Shown: piece by piece, positions 7,114 to 14,909 of the stretch
Position numbering within the stretch: position 1 is the stretch's first letter
Layout: each line of letters starts with the position of its first letter
Assembly (NCBI GenBank): GCA_000438195.1
Contig: FR903066.1
Coordinates: forward strand, 1-41,472
From: Mycoplasma sp. CAG:776
Lineage (GTDB): Bacteria > Bacillota_I > Bacilli_A > RF39 > UBA660
Direction of reading: 5' to 3'
DNA: 41,472 nucleotides
The notes under the pieces: model-generated
Seen by the model: only the letters and a program-made list of their open reading frames with translations
The model's database searches: none
Told to the model about the DNA's origin: nothing
Position numbers and translations under genes: made by a program

Positions 7114-8493
7114 TTAAAATTTAATTACATCTTCAATATAATCTCTTAATTCATTAATAGATAAAGTAATTTGCTCCATGGTATCTCTATTTCTCACTGT
7201 TACCGTATCATTATTAATCGTCTCATCATCAACCGTAATACAAAGTGGTGTACCAATAGCATCACTTCTTCTATATCTTTTACCAATCGAACCCGAAGTA
7301 TCAATCGTACACATAAAATATTTAGCTAAATCTCCATATAAATCCATAGCTTTATCCCCATGAACTTTTTTAATTAATGGTAAAATTGTTACTTTATAAG
7401 GAGCTAAAGCTGGATGTATTTTTAATACTTCTCTTTCTTCTCCATTATCTAAAATCTCTTTATAATAAGCATCTGTTAGTATAGCATATAATAAGCGATC
7501 TAATCCCACACTAGGTTCAATAACATAAGGAAGGTATTTTTCATTCGTCTCTGGATCTAAATACCTTAAATCTACTTTAGAATGTTCCATATGCACACCA
7601 AGATCATAATCTGTACGATCAGCAACACCCCAAAGTTCTCCCCAACCCATTGGGAATAGATACTCTATATCTGTAGTCGCTTTACTATAAAAAGATAATT
7701 CTTCTTTAGCATGATCACGATATCTTAAATTTTCCTTTTGAATTCCTAAAGTTTTCAAAAATTCTAAGCAAAAATTCTTCCAATAGCCAAACCACTCCAA
7801 GTCATCACCTGGGCGACAGAAAAATTCAAGTTCCATCTGTTCAAATTCTCTTGTTCTAAAAATAAAATTTCCAGGAGTAATTTCATTTCTAAAACTTTTA
7901 CCTGTTTGGCAAATACCAAAAGGAAGTTTCGTTCTCATACTTCGCTGAACATTTAAGAAATTAACAAAAATACCTTGAGCAGTCTCTCCTCTTAAATAGA
8001 CTTTCGCTTTTGCTTCTTCTGTAACTCCTTGATGAGTTTCAAAAAGCAAATTAAATTTGCGAATAGAAGTAAAATCTTGTTTACCACACTTAGGACACTT
8101 AATTTCATTTGCAATAAGATAATTTTCTAATTCCTCATTACTCCAACCATCACCTGTTATTGCTCCTTTTGTATGTTCTTCAACTAATTTATCTGCTCTA
8201 AATCTTGATTTACAAGCTTTACAATCCACTAAAGGATCGTTAAAATTTGTTACATGCCCACTAGCAACCCAAACTTCTGGATTCATTAAAATAGCACTAT
8301 CAAGTCCATAATTATAAGGATTTTCTTGAACAAACTTCTTCCACCAAGCACGTCTTAAATTTTCTTTTAACTCTCTTCCCAAAGGTCCATAATCCCAAGT
8401 ATTTGCAAGACCTCCATATATTTCACTACCTTGAAATATAAAACCATATTGTTTCGCATAATTTACTATTTCTTCTTGAGTAATTTTTTTCAT
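7114..8493 (-). CDS. glyS: Glycyl-tRNA synthetase, dimeric (alpha2) type
   Basis: This class II synthetase attaches glycine to tRNA-Gly. It is the single-chain alpha2 form (often named glyQS), not the two-subunit GlyQ/GlyS. Class II motifs are visible: YGPLGRELKENLRRAWW near the N-terminus, FRTREFEQMELEFF (motif 2 region) and EPSVGLDRLLYAIL (motif 3). A zinc-binding-like insertion has Cys pairs CKAC and CPKC. I place the start at the ATG at 8493 rather than an in-frame GTG at 8505, because GGGAG lies 7-8 nt upstream and the preceding gene ends at 8495. That gives 459 residues, a normal length. It is co-transcribed with the 105-residue gene under a T-box. Confidence 0.93.
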   Translation of the reverse strand: MKKITQEEIVNYAKQYGFIFQGSEIYGGLANTWDYGPLGRELKENLRRAWWKKFVQENPYNYGLDSAILMNPEVWVASGHVTNFNDPLVDCKACKSRFRADKLVEEHTKGAITGDGWSNEELENYLIANEIKCPKCGKQDFTSIRKFNLLFETHQGVTEEAKAKVYLRGETAQGIFVNFLNVQRSMRTKLPFGICQTGKSFRNEITPGNFIFRTREFEQMELEFFCRPGDDLEWFGYWKNFCLEFLKTLGIQKENLRYRDHAKEELSFYSKATTDIEYLFPMGWGELWGVADRTDYDLGVHMEHSKVDLRYLDPETNEKYLPYVIEPSVGLDRLLYAILTDAYYKEILDNGEEREVLKIHPALAPYKVTILPLIKKVHGDKAMDLYGDLAKYFMCTIDTSGSIGKRYRRSDAIGTPLCITVDDETINNDTVTVRNRDTMEQITLSINELRDYIEDVIKF

Positions 8494-8494
8494 T

Positions 8495-8812
8495 TTATCT
8501 CCCACTTTCTATACTCATTTCTTTACGATCTATTAAATCAAAAATAACTAATATTTTATCTAATTTATCATCAACTTGTAATATAGTAGCAAGTTTTTCA
8601 TAAGCAGCATACAATTCTTCTAAAGTAAAAGATGAAATTAATTCTTCTCTTTTCTCTTCCAAAATTTCTTCTTTAACTGCAATTTCTCTTTCCAAATAAT
8701 TAAGATAACTAACATCTTTAGCTAATCTTACACAATCAATTTTTTTTAATAAAAGTCCAATCTCATTTTCTAAGAGAACCAATCTCTCAATTTTTCCAAT
8801 TAATCTTTCCAT
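8495..8812 (-). CDS. Small coiled-coil protein of unknown function, cotranscribed with glyS
   Basis: A 105-residue, Leu/Glu/Lys-rich protein predicted to be almost all helical, with heptad-like spacing (residues about 1-65) and no membrane segment or Cys motif. It has an excellent AGGAGG site before the ATG, and its stop codon is 1 nt from the glyS ATG, implying translational coupling. Its position directly behind the glycine T-box means it is made when tRNA-Gly is uncharged. I do not recognise the family and assign no function. Confidence 0.7.
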   Translation of the reverse strand: MERLIGKIERLVLLENEIGLLLKKIDCVRLAKDVSYLNYLEREIAVKEEILEEKREELISSFTLEELYAAYEKLATILQVDDKLDKILVIFDLIDRKEMSIESGR

Positions 8813-8814
8813 AA

Positions 8815-8951
8815 ACCCTCCTAATAAAAAAACTCTAAAAGAACTTCATAGGGACGAGTTCTAACCCGCGGTTCCACCCTACTTATTTCCTCTAGAGAAA
8901 TCTGCTTTTTTTATATAGCTCCGGATTTTCCACTTCCATCATCGCTTGTAT
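8815..8951 (-). ncRNA. T-box leader (glycine-type by context), short form
   Basis: The minus strand carries AGGGTGGAACCGCGG (T-box core at 8867-8880), pairing through AGGG with the CCCT of CGTCCCT to form the antiterminator. A competing terminator uses AGAACT / AGTTCT and AACTC / GAGTT followed by seven U (about 8824-8862). It precedes glyS and its partner gene. Only about 67 nt separate the predicted transcription start from the T-box core, too little for a full Stem I; GGA triplets in this stretch could be the glycine specifier, but I cannot place it with certainty. Confidence 0.85.
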
Positions 8952-8957
8952 AAATAA

Positions 8958-8986
8958 ATTATATAATAGATTTTATGTTTAATCAA
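8958..8986 (-). promoter_or_regulatory. Promoter of the T-box/glyS operon
   Basis: Minus-strand TTGATT (8981-8986), 17-nt spacer, TATAAT (8958-8963), in the gap after the stop codon of the upstream gene. Predicted start near 8951. Confidence 0.6.
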
Positions 8987-8994
8987 GAACTAAA

Positions 8995-9810
8995 TTACCT
9001 TTTAAAATAAAATTCATGTTGAATTTGTTTAAATAATTCTATCATCTCCATTATAAGATTTCTAATTTCCATATTTAATTCTTCATCTTCTAATAATAGA
9101 TTAAAATCATTCATAACATAAGTTAAAGTCTCATCATTCCACATTGCTACTCTTGCTAAAATATTTAAAATAAATACAACAGCTAAAGAATAATAATCTT
9201 CACCAAATTCTAAAGATAAAACCCGAAGATATCGAATATTTTCTAAAGATTCATAAACCAAAATCGCTTGATCAACATATTTAGAACTAGGTAAGTCTTC
9301 CTTTAAAATCCTACTTTTTAAAGAAATACTTTCTTTCTCATTTTCTAAGAGAAAATCACTTTCCATTTCATAATCTAAATAAATCAGATCATATTTAACT
9401 CTTAAAAGATCTCCTTTTATCTCTCGATAATAATCATTATCAAGCATAACTTCCACACATTTTAATATAATTTGATGAATATCGTAATTTAAAGCAACCG
9501 CATATAAAATCGTATCATCTCCACTTATAGAATCGATTAAAGAAGACAACCGAAAAAAATAAGCATGTTCATAACATCCTAAATGAACAGGTAAAGTTGG
9601 TCCCTTATCAGGTTTCTCTAATACTTTCTTCAAATCTTTAAAAGAGAAATCATCATGCATAAAAAACAGCATTTCTAATTTTACTAACCTTCTAACTTCT
9701 TCAACAAGGATTTGATAATCAAGACTTTTCTTTAAACCACTCTTTTCTAAATTCATTAGTTGAAGATAAATAACTTCTATTTTTTCTTCTAATTCTATTA
9801 ACTGTTGCAT
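8995..9810 (-). CDS. Hypothetical helical protein
   Basis: A 271-residue acidic, Leu-rich protein predicted to be nearly all alpha-helical and cytosolic, without a signal peptide or clear transmembrane helix. No motif I recognise. The only distinctive segments are the central KPDKGPTLPVHLGCYEHAYFF and a C-terminal region rich in Glu and Met. It begins 18 nt after the Ig-like surface protein gene, so the two probably form an operon. AAGGGGG precedes the ATG. Function unknown. Confidence 0.6.
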   Translation of the reverse strand: MQQLIELEEKIEVIYLQLMNLEKSGLKKSLDYQILVEEVRRLVKLEMLFFMHDDFSFKDLKKVLEKPDKGPTLPVHLGCYEHAYFFRLSSLIDSISGDDTILYAVALNYDIHQIILKCVEVMLDNDYYREIKGDLLRVKYDLIYLDYEMESDFLLENEKESISLKSRILKEDLPSSKYVDQAILVYESLENIRYLRVLSLEFGEDYYSLAVVFILNILARVAMWNDETLTYVMNDFNLLLEDEELNMEIRNLIMEMIELFKQIQHEFYFKR

Positions 9811-9828
9811 GCATCCCCCTTAAAGTTT

Positions 9829-11097
9829 TTATTTCTGGATTTTTAATGTATCTGTTTTTAATAATCGTCCATCACCAGAATATAAAAGTGCAACTAAATC
9901 ATAATAATATCCCTTTGTATAATATAGACGAAACTCATCATTTTCTACGACTAGCTTCCCTTCTATATTAGGATCACTAGTATCTTGAATCGCCACCTCA
10001 GCATAAAGTTCTTGATTCTTACCACCTAAATAATAACAATCAATAAGTATATAAGATCCCTTATCAGTAGTTACCATTTTCATATCTCTTACTTCTTCCG
10101 TATCTGTTAAAGTAAGAACATAATCTTTACGAAGTTTAATATTATTTTTTGCATCAGTAACCAAAATAGAAAAATAATAAATTCCTTCTTCCGTAAAAGT
10201 ATATTCATAACTAGATGATTGATTCGCTACTACTTCACCGCCACCAATAGCCGGAAAACCTTTTCCACCAATTGGAGTAAGTTCTTTTCCTGTAATCTTA
10301 TTTTTACTAATAATATACCAAATTTTTGCATCTGTATTTATTTTAGCAGACACTTTTAAAGTTGTATCCCATCCAACTTCAATATTTTTTTCTGTCATAG
10401 AAAGATTTACACCTTGACTAATAGCTCCACTATCATTAAATAAACCACTAATGGAATAATTTAAAGTAGTTTTCTCCTCTACTACTGGTTTTTCATCTTT
10501 TTTATTATCATTAGTAGAAACAGTCTCTTTATCTTTTTTATCTTTCACCTTAACTTTTAAAACTGCTTTACCTTCATTTTTAGAAGAATCTTGAATTGTA
10601 TAAATTATTTGGTATTCTCCAGACTTTTTTAAATCTACTTGATTATCAATTTTAACATCATCCATACTTAAAGTATCATAATTATCCTTAACTTCCTTTA
10701 AATAAGACTTTTCATCAATTTTTTCATTCATATCAATGATGATAAATGTATCACTAAGAATTATTTCTGGAGCTTTTTTATCAACAACATCTACATGAAA
10801 AGTTTTTTCATACTCTTCACCTTCATATTTCATTTTAACAATAACATGTTGTTCGCCGAGTTCTTTCACATCACTAATTGTATAAATAATATCTTTATCT
10901 CTAAATTTGCATCCCTTGCTATTGCAAACAATATCTTGCTCTACAAAATCATTTAAAGTAAAATCATTATAATCCAAAATTTCTATTTCTTTAAATCGAA
11001 AAGTCTCTCCTTTAAAATGAGAAGTCAAAAAAATTCCTCCCACAATAAGTCCTATAATCACTAAAAAGAAACCTATCCATCCAATCCACTTCTTCAT
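9829..11097 (-). CDS. Membrane-anchored surface protein with Ig-like (DUF5011-type) domain
   Basis: Residues about 5-28 form a single N-terminal transmembrane anchor with a short cytoplasmic lead. The extracytoplasmic part contains a beta-rich Ig-like unit around residues 105-190, beginning VDKKAPEIIL and ending SGEYQIIYTIQDSSKNEG, the signature of DUF5011/Cry22-type Ig repeats. A Lys/Asp/Thr-rich linker follows (about 190-215), then two more beta-rich regions (215-335, 335-422). I favour the ATG at 11097 over an in-frame GTG at 11109. Probably a cell-envelope or adhesion component; substrate unknown. First gene of a two-gene operon with its own promoter after rpoC. Confidence 0.7.
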   Translation of the reverse strand: MKKWIGWIGFFLVIIGLIVGGIFLTSHFKGETFRFKEIEILDYNDFTLNDFVEQDIVCNSKGCKFRDKDIIYTISDVKELGEQHVIVKMKYEGEEYEKTFHVDVVDKKAPEIILSDTFIIIDMNEKIDEKSYLKEVKDNYDTLSMDDVKIDNQVDLKKSGEYQIIYTIQDSSKNEGKAVLKVKVKDKKDKETVSTNDNKKDEKPVVEEKTTLNYSISGLFNDSGAISQGVNLSMTEKNIEVGWDTTLKVSAKINTDAKIWYIISKNKITGKELTPIGGKGFPAIGGGEVVANQSSSYEYTFTEEGIYYFSILVTDAKNNIKLRKDYVLTLTDTEEVRDMKMVTTDKGSYILIDCYYLGGKNQELYAEVAIQDTSDPNIEGKLVVENDEFRLYYTKGYYYDLVALLYSGDGRLLKTDTLKIQK

Positions 11098-11122
11098 AAC
11101 AAACACCACTCTTTATAACAAC

Positions 11123-11150
11123 AGTATACCATAGAATTCTAAAAATTCAA
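11123..11150 (-). promoter_or_regulatory. Promoter of the Ig-like protein operon
   Basis: Minus-strand TTGAAT (11145-11150), 16-nt spacer, TATACT (11123-11128), just after the rpoC terminator. Confidence 0.55.
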
Positions 11151-11151
11151 G

Positions 11152-11183
11152 AAAAAAGAAAGTAACTATTCTTCATTACTTTC
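11152..11183 (-). terminator. Terminator of the rpoB-rpoC operon
   Basis: Minus-strand GAAAGTAA (11176-11183) pairs with TTACTTTC (11158-11165) around a 10-nt loop and is followed by six U. The stem includes the rpoC stop codon. Confidence 0.8.
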
Positions 11184-14100
11184 TTCTAAAGATTTTTCTT
11201 CTTCTAAAATATCATCTATTTCCTGAACTTCTGTATTAATAGAATCATCTTCAAGTTCTAGGCTATCTCCTTCATCTTCCATAAGTTTATCTTCTAAAAA
11301 TTCTGAGGCATCATCTTCCATAAACTCTTTTTCAAGATAAACATCAATGTCATTATATTCTTTTGCCCCAGTTCCAGCCGGAATAAGTTTACCAATAATA
11401 ACATTTTCTTTTAGACCACGTAAGTAATCAACTTTACCACGAATAGCGGCATCAGTAAGTACTCTTGTTGTCTCTTGGAAAGAAGCAGCAGATAAATAAC
11501 TATCTGTCTCTAAAGAAGATTTTGTAATACCAAGCATAATTGGTCTACCAGTAGCAGGAACACCACCTCTTAAAATAACTGGTTTATTTCCTTCGGTAAA
11601 TTCCCTTAATGATACTGTTAAACCTTCTACAAAATCAGTATCGCCAGCATCTACAACTCTTACTTTATTAATCATTCTCTTAACAATAATTTCCACGTGT
11701 TTATCATTAATATCAACACCTTGAAGTTTATAAACTGATTGAATTTCTTTTAAGATATATTCTTGAGCAGTAAGTGGATCAGTAACCGCGAGTAACTCTT
11801 TAGGAGCAATAGAACCCTCAGTTAACTTCTCACCAGCTTGAACCATATCTCCAACCTCAACACGTAACTTCGTATTGTAATTAGTAATATGTTCTCTGAT
11901 ACCTGCTTCGTTTTCTACCACAACTTTATGTTTTCCACCTTGTTCTTCGATTGAAATAACTTTACCATTAATTTCTGAAACAGTAGCCTTATATTTAGGA
12001 GTACGAGCTTCAAACAATTCTTCAACACGAGGAAGACCTTGAGTAATATCATCTCCACCTGCAACACCACCGGTATGGAAAGTACGCATTGTAAGCTGAG
12101 TACCAGGTTCACCAATTGATTGAGCAGCCATAATACCAACAGCCTCACCAGTTTCTACTAAGTTACCAGTAGCAAGGTTACGTCCATAACATTTCTGACA
12201 AACACCATTTTGTGTCTTACAAGTAAGAACACTTCTAATTTCTACTTTCTTAACTCCAGCTTTAACAATCTTAGCTGCAATATTTTCCGTAATTAATTCA
12301 TCTTTATCTACAATCATTTCTTTGGTTTCTGGATGAATTACTTTTTTAGCCGTATATCTTCCTAAAATTCTTTCTTGTAAAGATTCAATGACAGAGCCAT
12401 CTTTATCATTTACTAAATCATAAACTTCAACGCCTGCAATTGAACCACAGTCAAATTCTTTAACAATGATATCTTGAGCAACATCAACTAAACGTCTCGT
12501 TAAATATCCAGAATCGGCTGTACGTAATGCTGTATCCGCAGAACCTTTACGAGAACCATGAGTAGATAAGAAGAATTCTGATACGTCAAGTCCTTCAATG
12601 AAACATGAAGTAATTGGAATTTCAACAGTAGAACCATCTGGTTTAGCCATAAGTCCACGCATACCAGCAAGTTGAGTAAAGTTTGAAATAGAACCACGAG
12701 CATTAGAGTTCATCATCATGAAAATTGGATTATCAAAATCATTAGCGGAAATAGCTTGTAATTCCTTCTTAACTTCATCATTTGCTTCTGTCCAAATTTC
12801 AATAACACTATTATAACGTTCTTGGTCGGTAATTAAACCACGTTTAAATTGTTTATTAACCTTTTCAACTTTCTCTTTGGCATTCTTTATAATTTCCGGT
12901 TTCTTTTCACTTCTTACAATATCTGCAACAGATACAGTAATACCAGCAACGGTTGAATATTTGAAACCTAAATCTTTTAATTTATCAAGCATAACAGAAG
13001 TTTCCGTAGTTTTATATCTCTTAAATACTTGAGCAATAATCCACTCTAAAGTCTTTTTAACAAAAGGCTTTGGTAATTCTATCTTAGCTACTTCCTCTGG
13101 AATATTTGCCCCCATTGAAATAAAGTATTTACTAGGAGTAATTCCTTCGATATTATCTTTTGTTCCTTCATTAACATAAGGGAAAGAATCCGGTAAAATT
13201 TCATTAAAGATAATCTTACCAACAGTAGTAACTAAATATTTATCTTGTTGCTCTTCTGTAAATAATTTATATTTGAATGATTTAACCGGAAGAACAATTC
13301 TAGTATGAAGAGTAATTTCTCGACGTTCATAAGCCATTAAAGCTTCATTTGGATTCTTATAAACTTTAGCTTCATTTTCTTCTCCAGCTTTTTCAATTGT
13401 CAAATAACAATTTCCTAAAACCATATCTTGAGAAGGAGTAACAATTGGTTTTCCATCTTTTGGATTTAAAATGTTACTAGCAGATAACATTAAAATTCTA
13501 GCTTCTGCTTTTGCTTCTTCAGAAAGAGGAATATGAACCGCCATTTGATCTCCATCGAAATCAGCATTAAATCCAGTACAAACAAGTGGGTGTAAACGAA
13601 TTGCTTTACCACCAACAAGTTTTGGTTCAAATGCTTGAATACCAAGTCTATGTAGAGTTGGAGCACGGTTAAGTAATACTGGATGTTCTGTAATAACATC
13701 TTCAACAATATCCCAAACACTTTCATCTCTTGTATCAATTAATTTTTTAGCACCCTTAATATTATGAGCAAGCCCTGCTTCTACTAAACCATGAATAACA
13801 TGAGGTTTAAATAGTTCAAGAGCCATTTCTTTTGGAATACCACATTGATACATTTTAAGATTTGGACCAACAACGATAACACTACGACCAGAATAATCAA
13901 CTCTCTTACCAAGTAAATTTTGACGGAAACGACCTTGTTTACCTTTAAGCATACTAGATAAACTCTTAAGTGGACGATTTCCTGCAGCCGTAATGCTTCT
14001 GCCTCTTCTTCCATTATCAAATAAACTATCTACTGCTTCTTGAAGCATTCTTTTTTCGTTTTGAACAATAATAGTAGGAGCTCCAAGTTCTAGTAATTTT

Positions 14101-14906
14101 CTTAAACGATTATTACGATTAATAATACGACGATACAAATCATTTAAATCACTTGTCGCAAATCTACCACCATCAAGTTGAATCATTGGACGAAGTTCTG
14201 GTGGAATAACTGGTAAAACATCGAGTACCATCCATTCAGGTTTATTACCTGATTCTTGGAAAGCAACTAAGCAATCAAGTCTTTTAACTAAACGAATTCT
14301 TTTTTGACCAGTAGCGCCATCTAATTCTTTACGAAGTTCTTCTACTTCTTTATCAATGTCCACTCTCTTAAGTAATTCTTTGATAGCCTCAGCACCCATA
14401 CCAACTTGGAAAGAATCTCCATATTTTTCACGATAAGCACGATATTCTTTATCAGATAAAGTTTGTTTTCTTTCTAAAGGGGCTTTACCAGGATCAATAA
14501 CGACATAACTAACGAAATAAAGTACTTCCTCTAAATCTCTAGGACTCATATCAAGTACTAATCCCATTTTAGAAGGAACACCTTTAAAGAACCAGATATG
14601 AGAGCAAGGAGCAGCAAGTTCAATATGCCCCATTCTCTCTCTTCTAACACGTGATTTAGTAACTTCTACTCCACAACGATCACAAATAACATTTTTATAA
14701 CGAAGTCTCTTATATTTTCCACAAGAACATTCATAATCTTTAGTTGGGCCAAATATTTTTTCGCAGAAAAGTCCTCCTCGTTCTGGTTTTAAAGTACGAT
14801 AATTGATAGTCTCTGGTTTTTCTACTTCACCATAAGACCAACTTCTAATCTTCTCTGGAGAAGCTATTCCAATTTTAATTCCCTTAAAATTATTAACATC
14901 AATCAT
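11166..14906 (-). CDS. rpoC: RNA polymerase beta' subunit
   Basis: Largest subunit of RNA polymerase, holding the catalytic magnesium. The N-terminal zinc site reads CSCGKYKRLRYKNVICDRCG, the active-site loop NADFDGD is at 447-453 (metal ligands D449, D451, D453), and the second zinc site includes CKTQNGVCQKCYGR. QSIGEPGTQLTMRTFHTGG marks the trigger-loop region. At 1246 residues it is longer than the ~1200 of Bacillus because of an acidic C-terminal tail (about residues 1187-1246), rich in Glu and Asp. It begins 3 nt after the rpoB stop with GAGGTG as ribosome-binding site. Confidence 0.97.
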   Translation of the reverse strand: MIDVNNFKGIKIGIASPEKIRSWSYGEVEKPETINYRTLKPERGGLFCEKIFGPTKDYECSCGKYKRLRYKNVICDRCGVEVTKSRVRRERMGHIELAAPCSHIWFFKGVPSKMGLVLDMSPRDLEEVLYFVSYVVIDPGKAPLERKQTLSDKEYRAYREKYGDSFQVGMGAEAIKELLKRVDIDKEVEELRKELDGATGQKRIRLVKRLDCLVAFQESGNKPEWMVLDVLPVIPPELRPMIQLDGGRFATSDLNDLYRRIINRNNRLRKLLELGAPTIIVQNEKRMLQEAVDSLFDNGRRGRSITAAGNRPLKSLSSMLKGKQGRFRQNLLGKRVDYSGRSVIVVGPNLKMYQCGIPKEMALELFKPHVIHGLVEAGLAHNIKGAKKLIDTRDESVWDIVEDVITEHPVLLNRAPTLHRLGIQAFEPKLVGGKAIRLHPLVCTGFNADFDGDQMAVHIPLSEEAKAEARILMLSASNILNPKDGKPIVTPSQDMVLGNCYLTIEKAGEENEAKVYKNPNEALMAYERREITLHTRIVLPVKSFKYKLFTEEQQDKYLVTTVGKIIFNEILPDSFPYVNEGTKDNIEGITPSKYFISMGANIPEEVAKIELPKPFVKKTLEWIIAQVFKRYKTTETSVMLDKLKDLGFKYSTVAGITVSVADIVRSEKKPEIIKNAKEKVEKVNKQFKRGLITDQERYNSVIEIWTEANDEVKKELQAISANDFDNPIFMMMNSNARGSISNFTQLAGMRGLMAKPDGSTVEIPITSCFIEGLDVSEFFLSTHGSRKGSADTALRTADSGYLTRRLVDVAQDIIVKEFDCGSIAGVEVYDLVNDKDGSVIESLQERILGRYTAKKVIHPETKEMIVDKDELITENIAAKIVKAGVKKVEIRSVLTCKTQNGVCQKCYGRNLATGNLVETGEAVGIMAAQSIGEPGTQLTMRTFHTGGVAGGDDITQGLPRVEELFEARTPKYKATVSEINGKVISIEEQGGKHKVVVENEAGIREHITNYNTKLRVEVGDMVQAGEKLTEGSIAPKELLAVTDPLTAQEYILKEIQSVYKLQGVDINDKHVEIIVKRMINKVRVVDAGDTDFVEGLTVSLREFTEGNKPVILRGGVPATGRPIMLGITKSSLETDSYLSAASFQETTRVLTDAAIRGKVDYLRGLKENVIIGKLIPAGTGAKEYNDIDVYLEKEFMEDDASEFLEDKLMEDEGDSLELEDDSINTEVQEIDDILEEEKSLEESNEE

Positions 14907-14909
14907 GAA

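Noticed and set aside
11915..14020. Several open frames of 67-82 codons within rpoC on the same strand
   Set aside because: They are out-of-frame shadows of the conserved rpoC gene, with Leu/Val/Ile-rich translations and no ribosome-binding sites.
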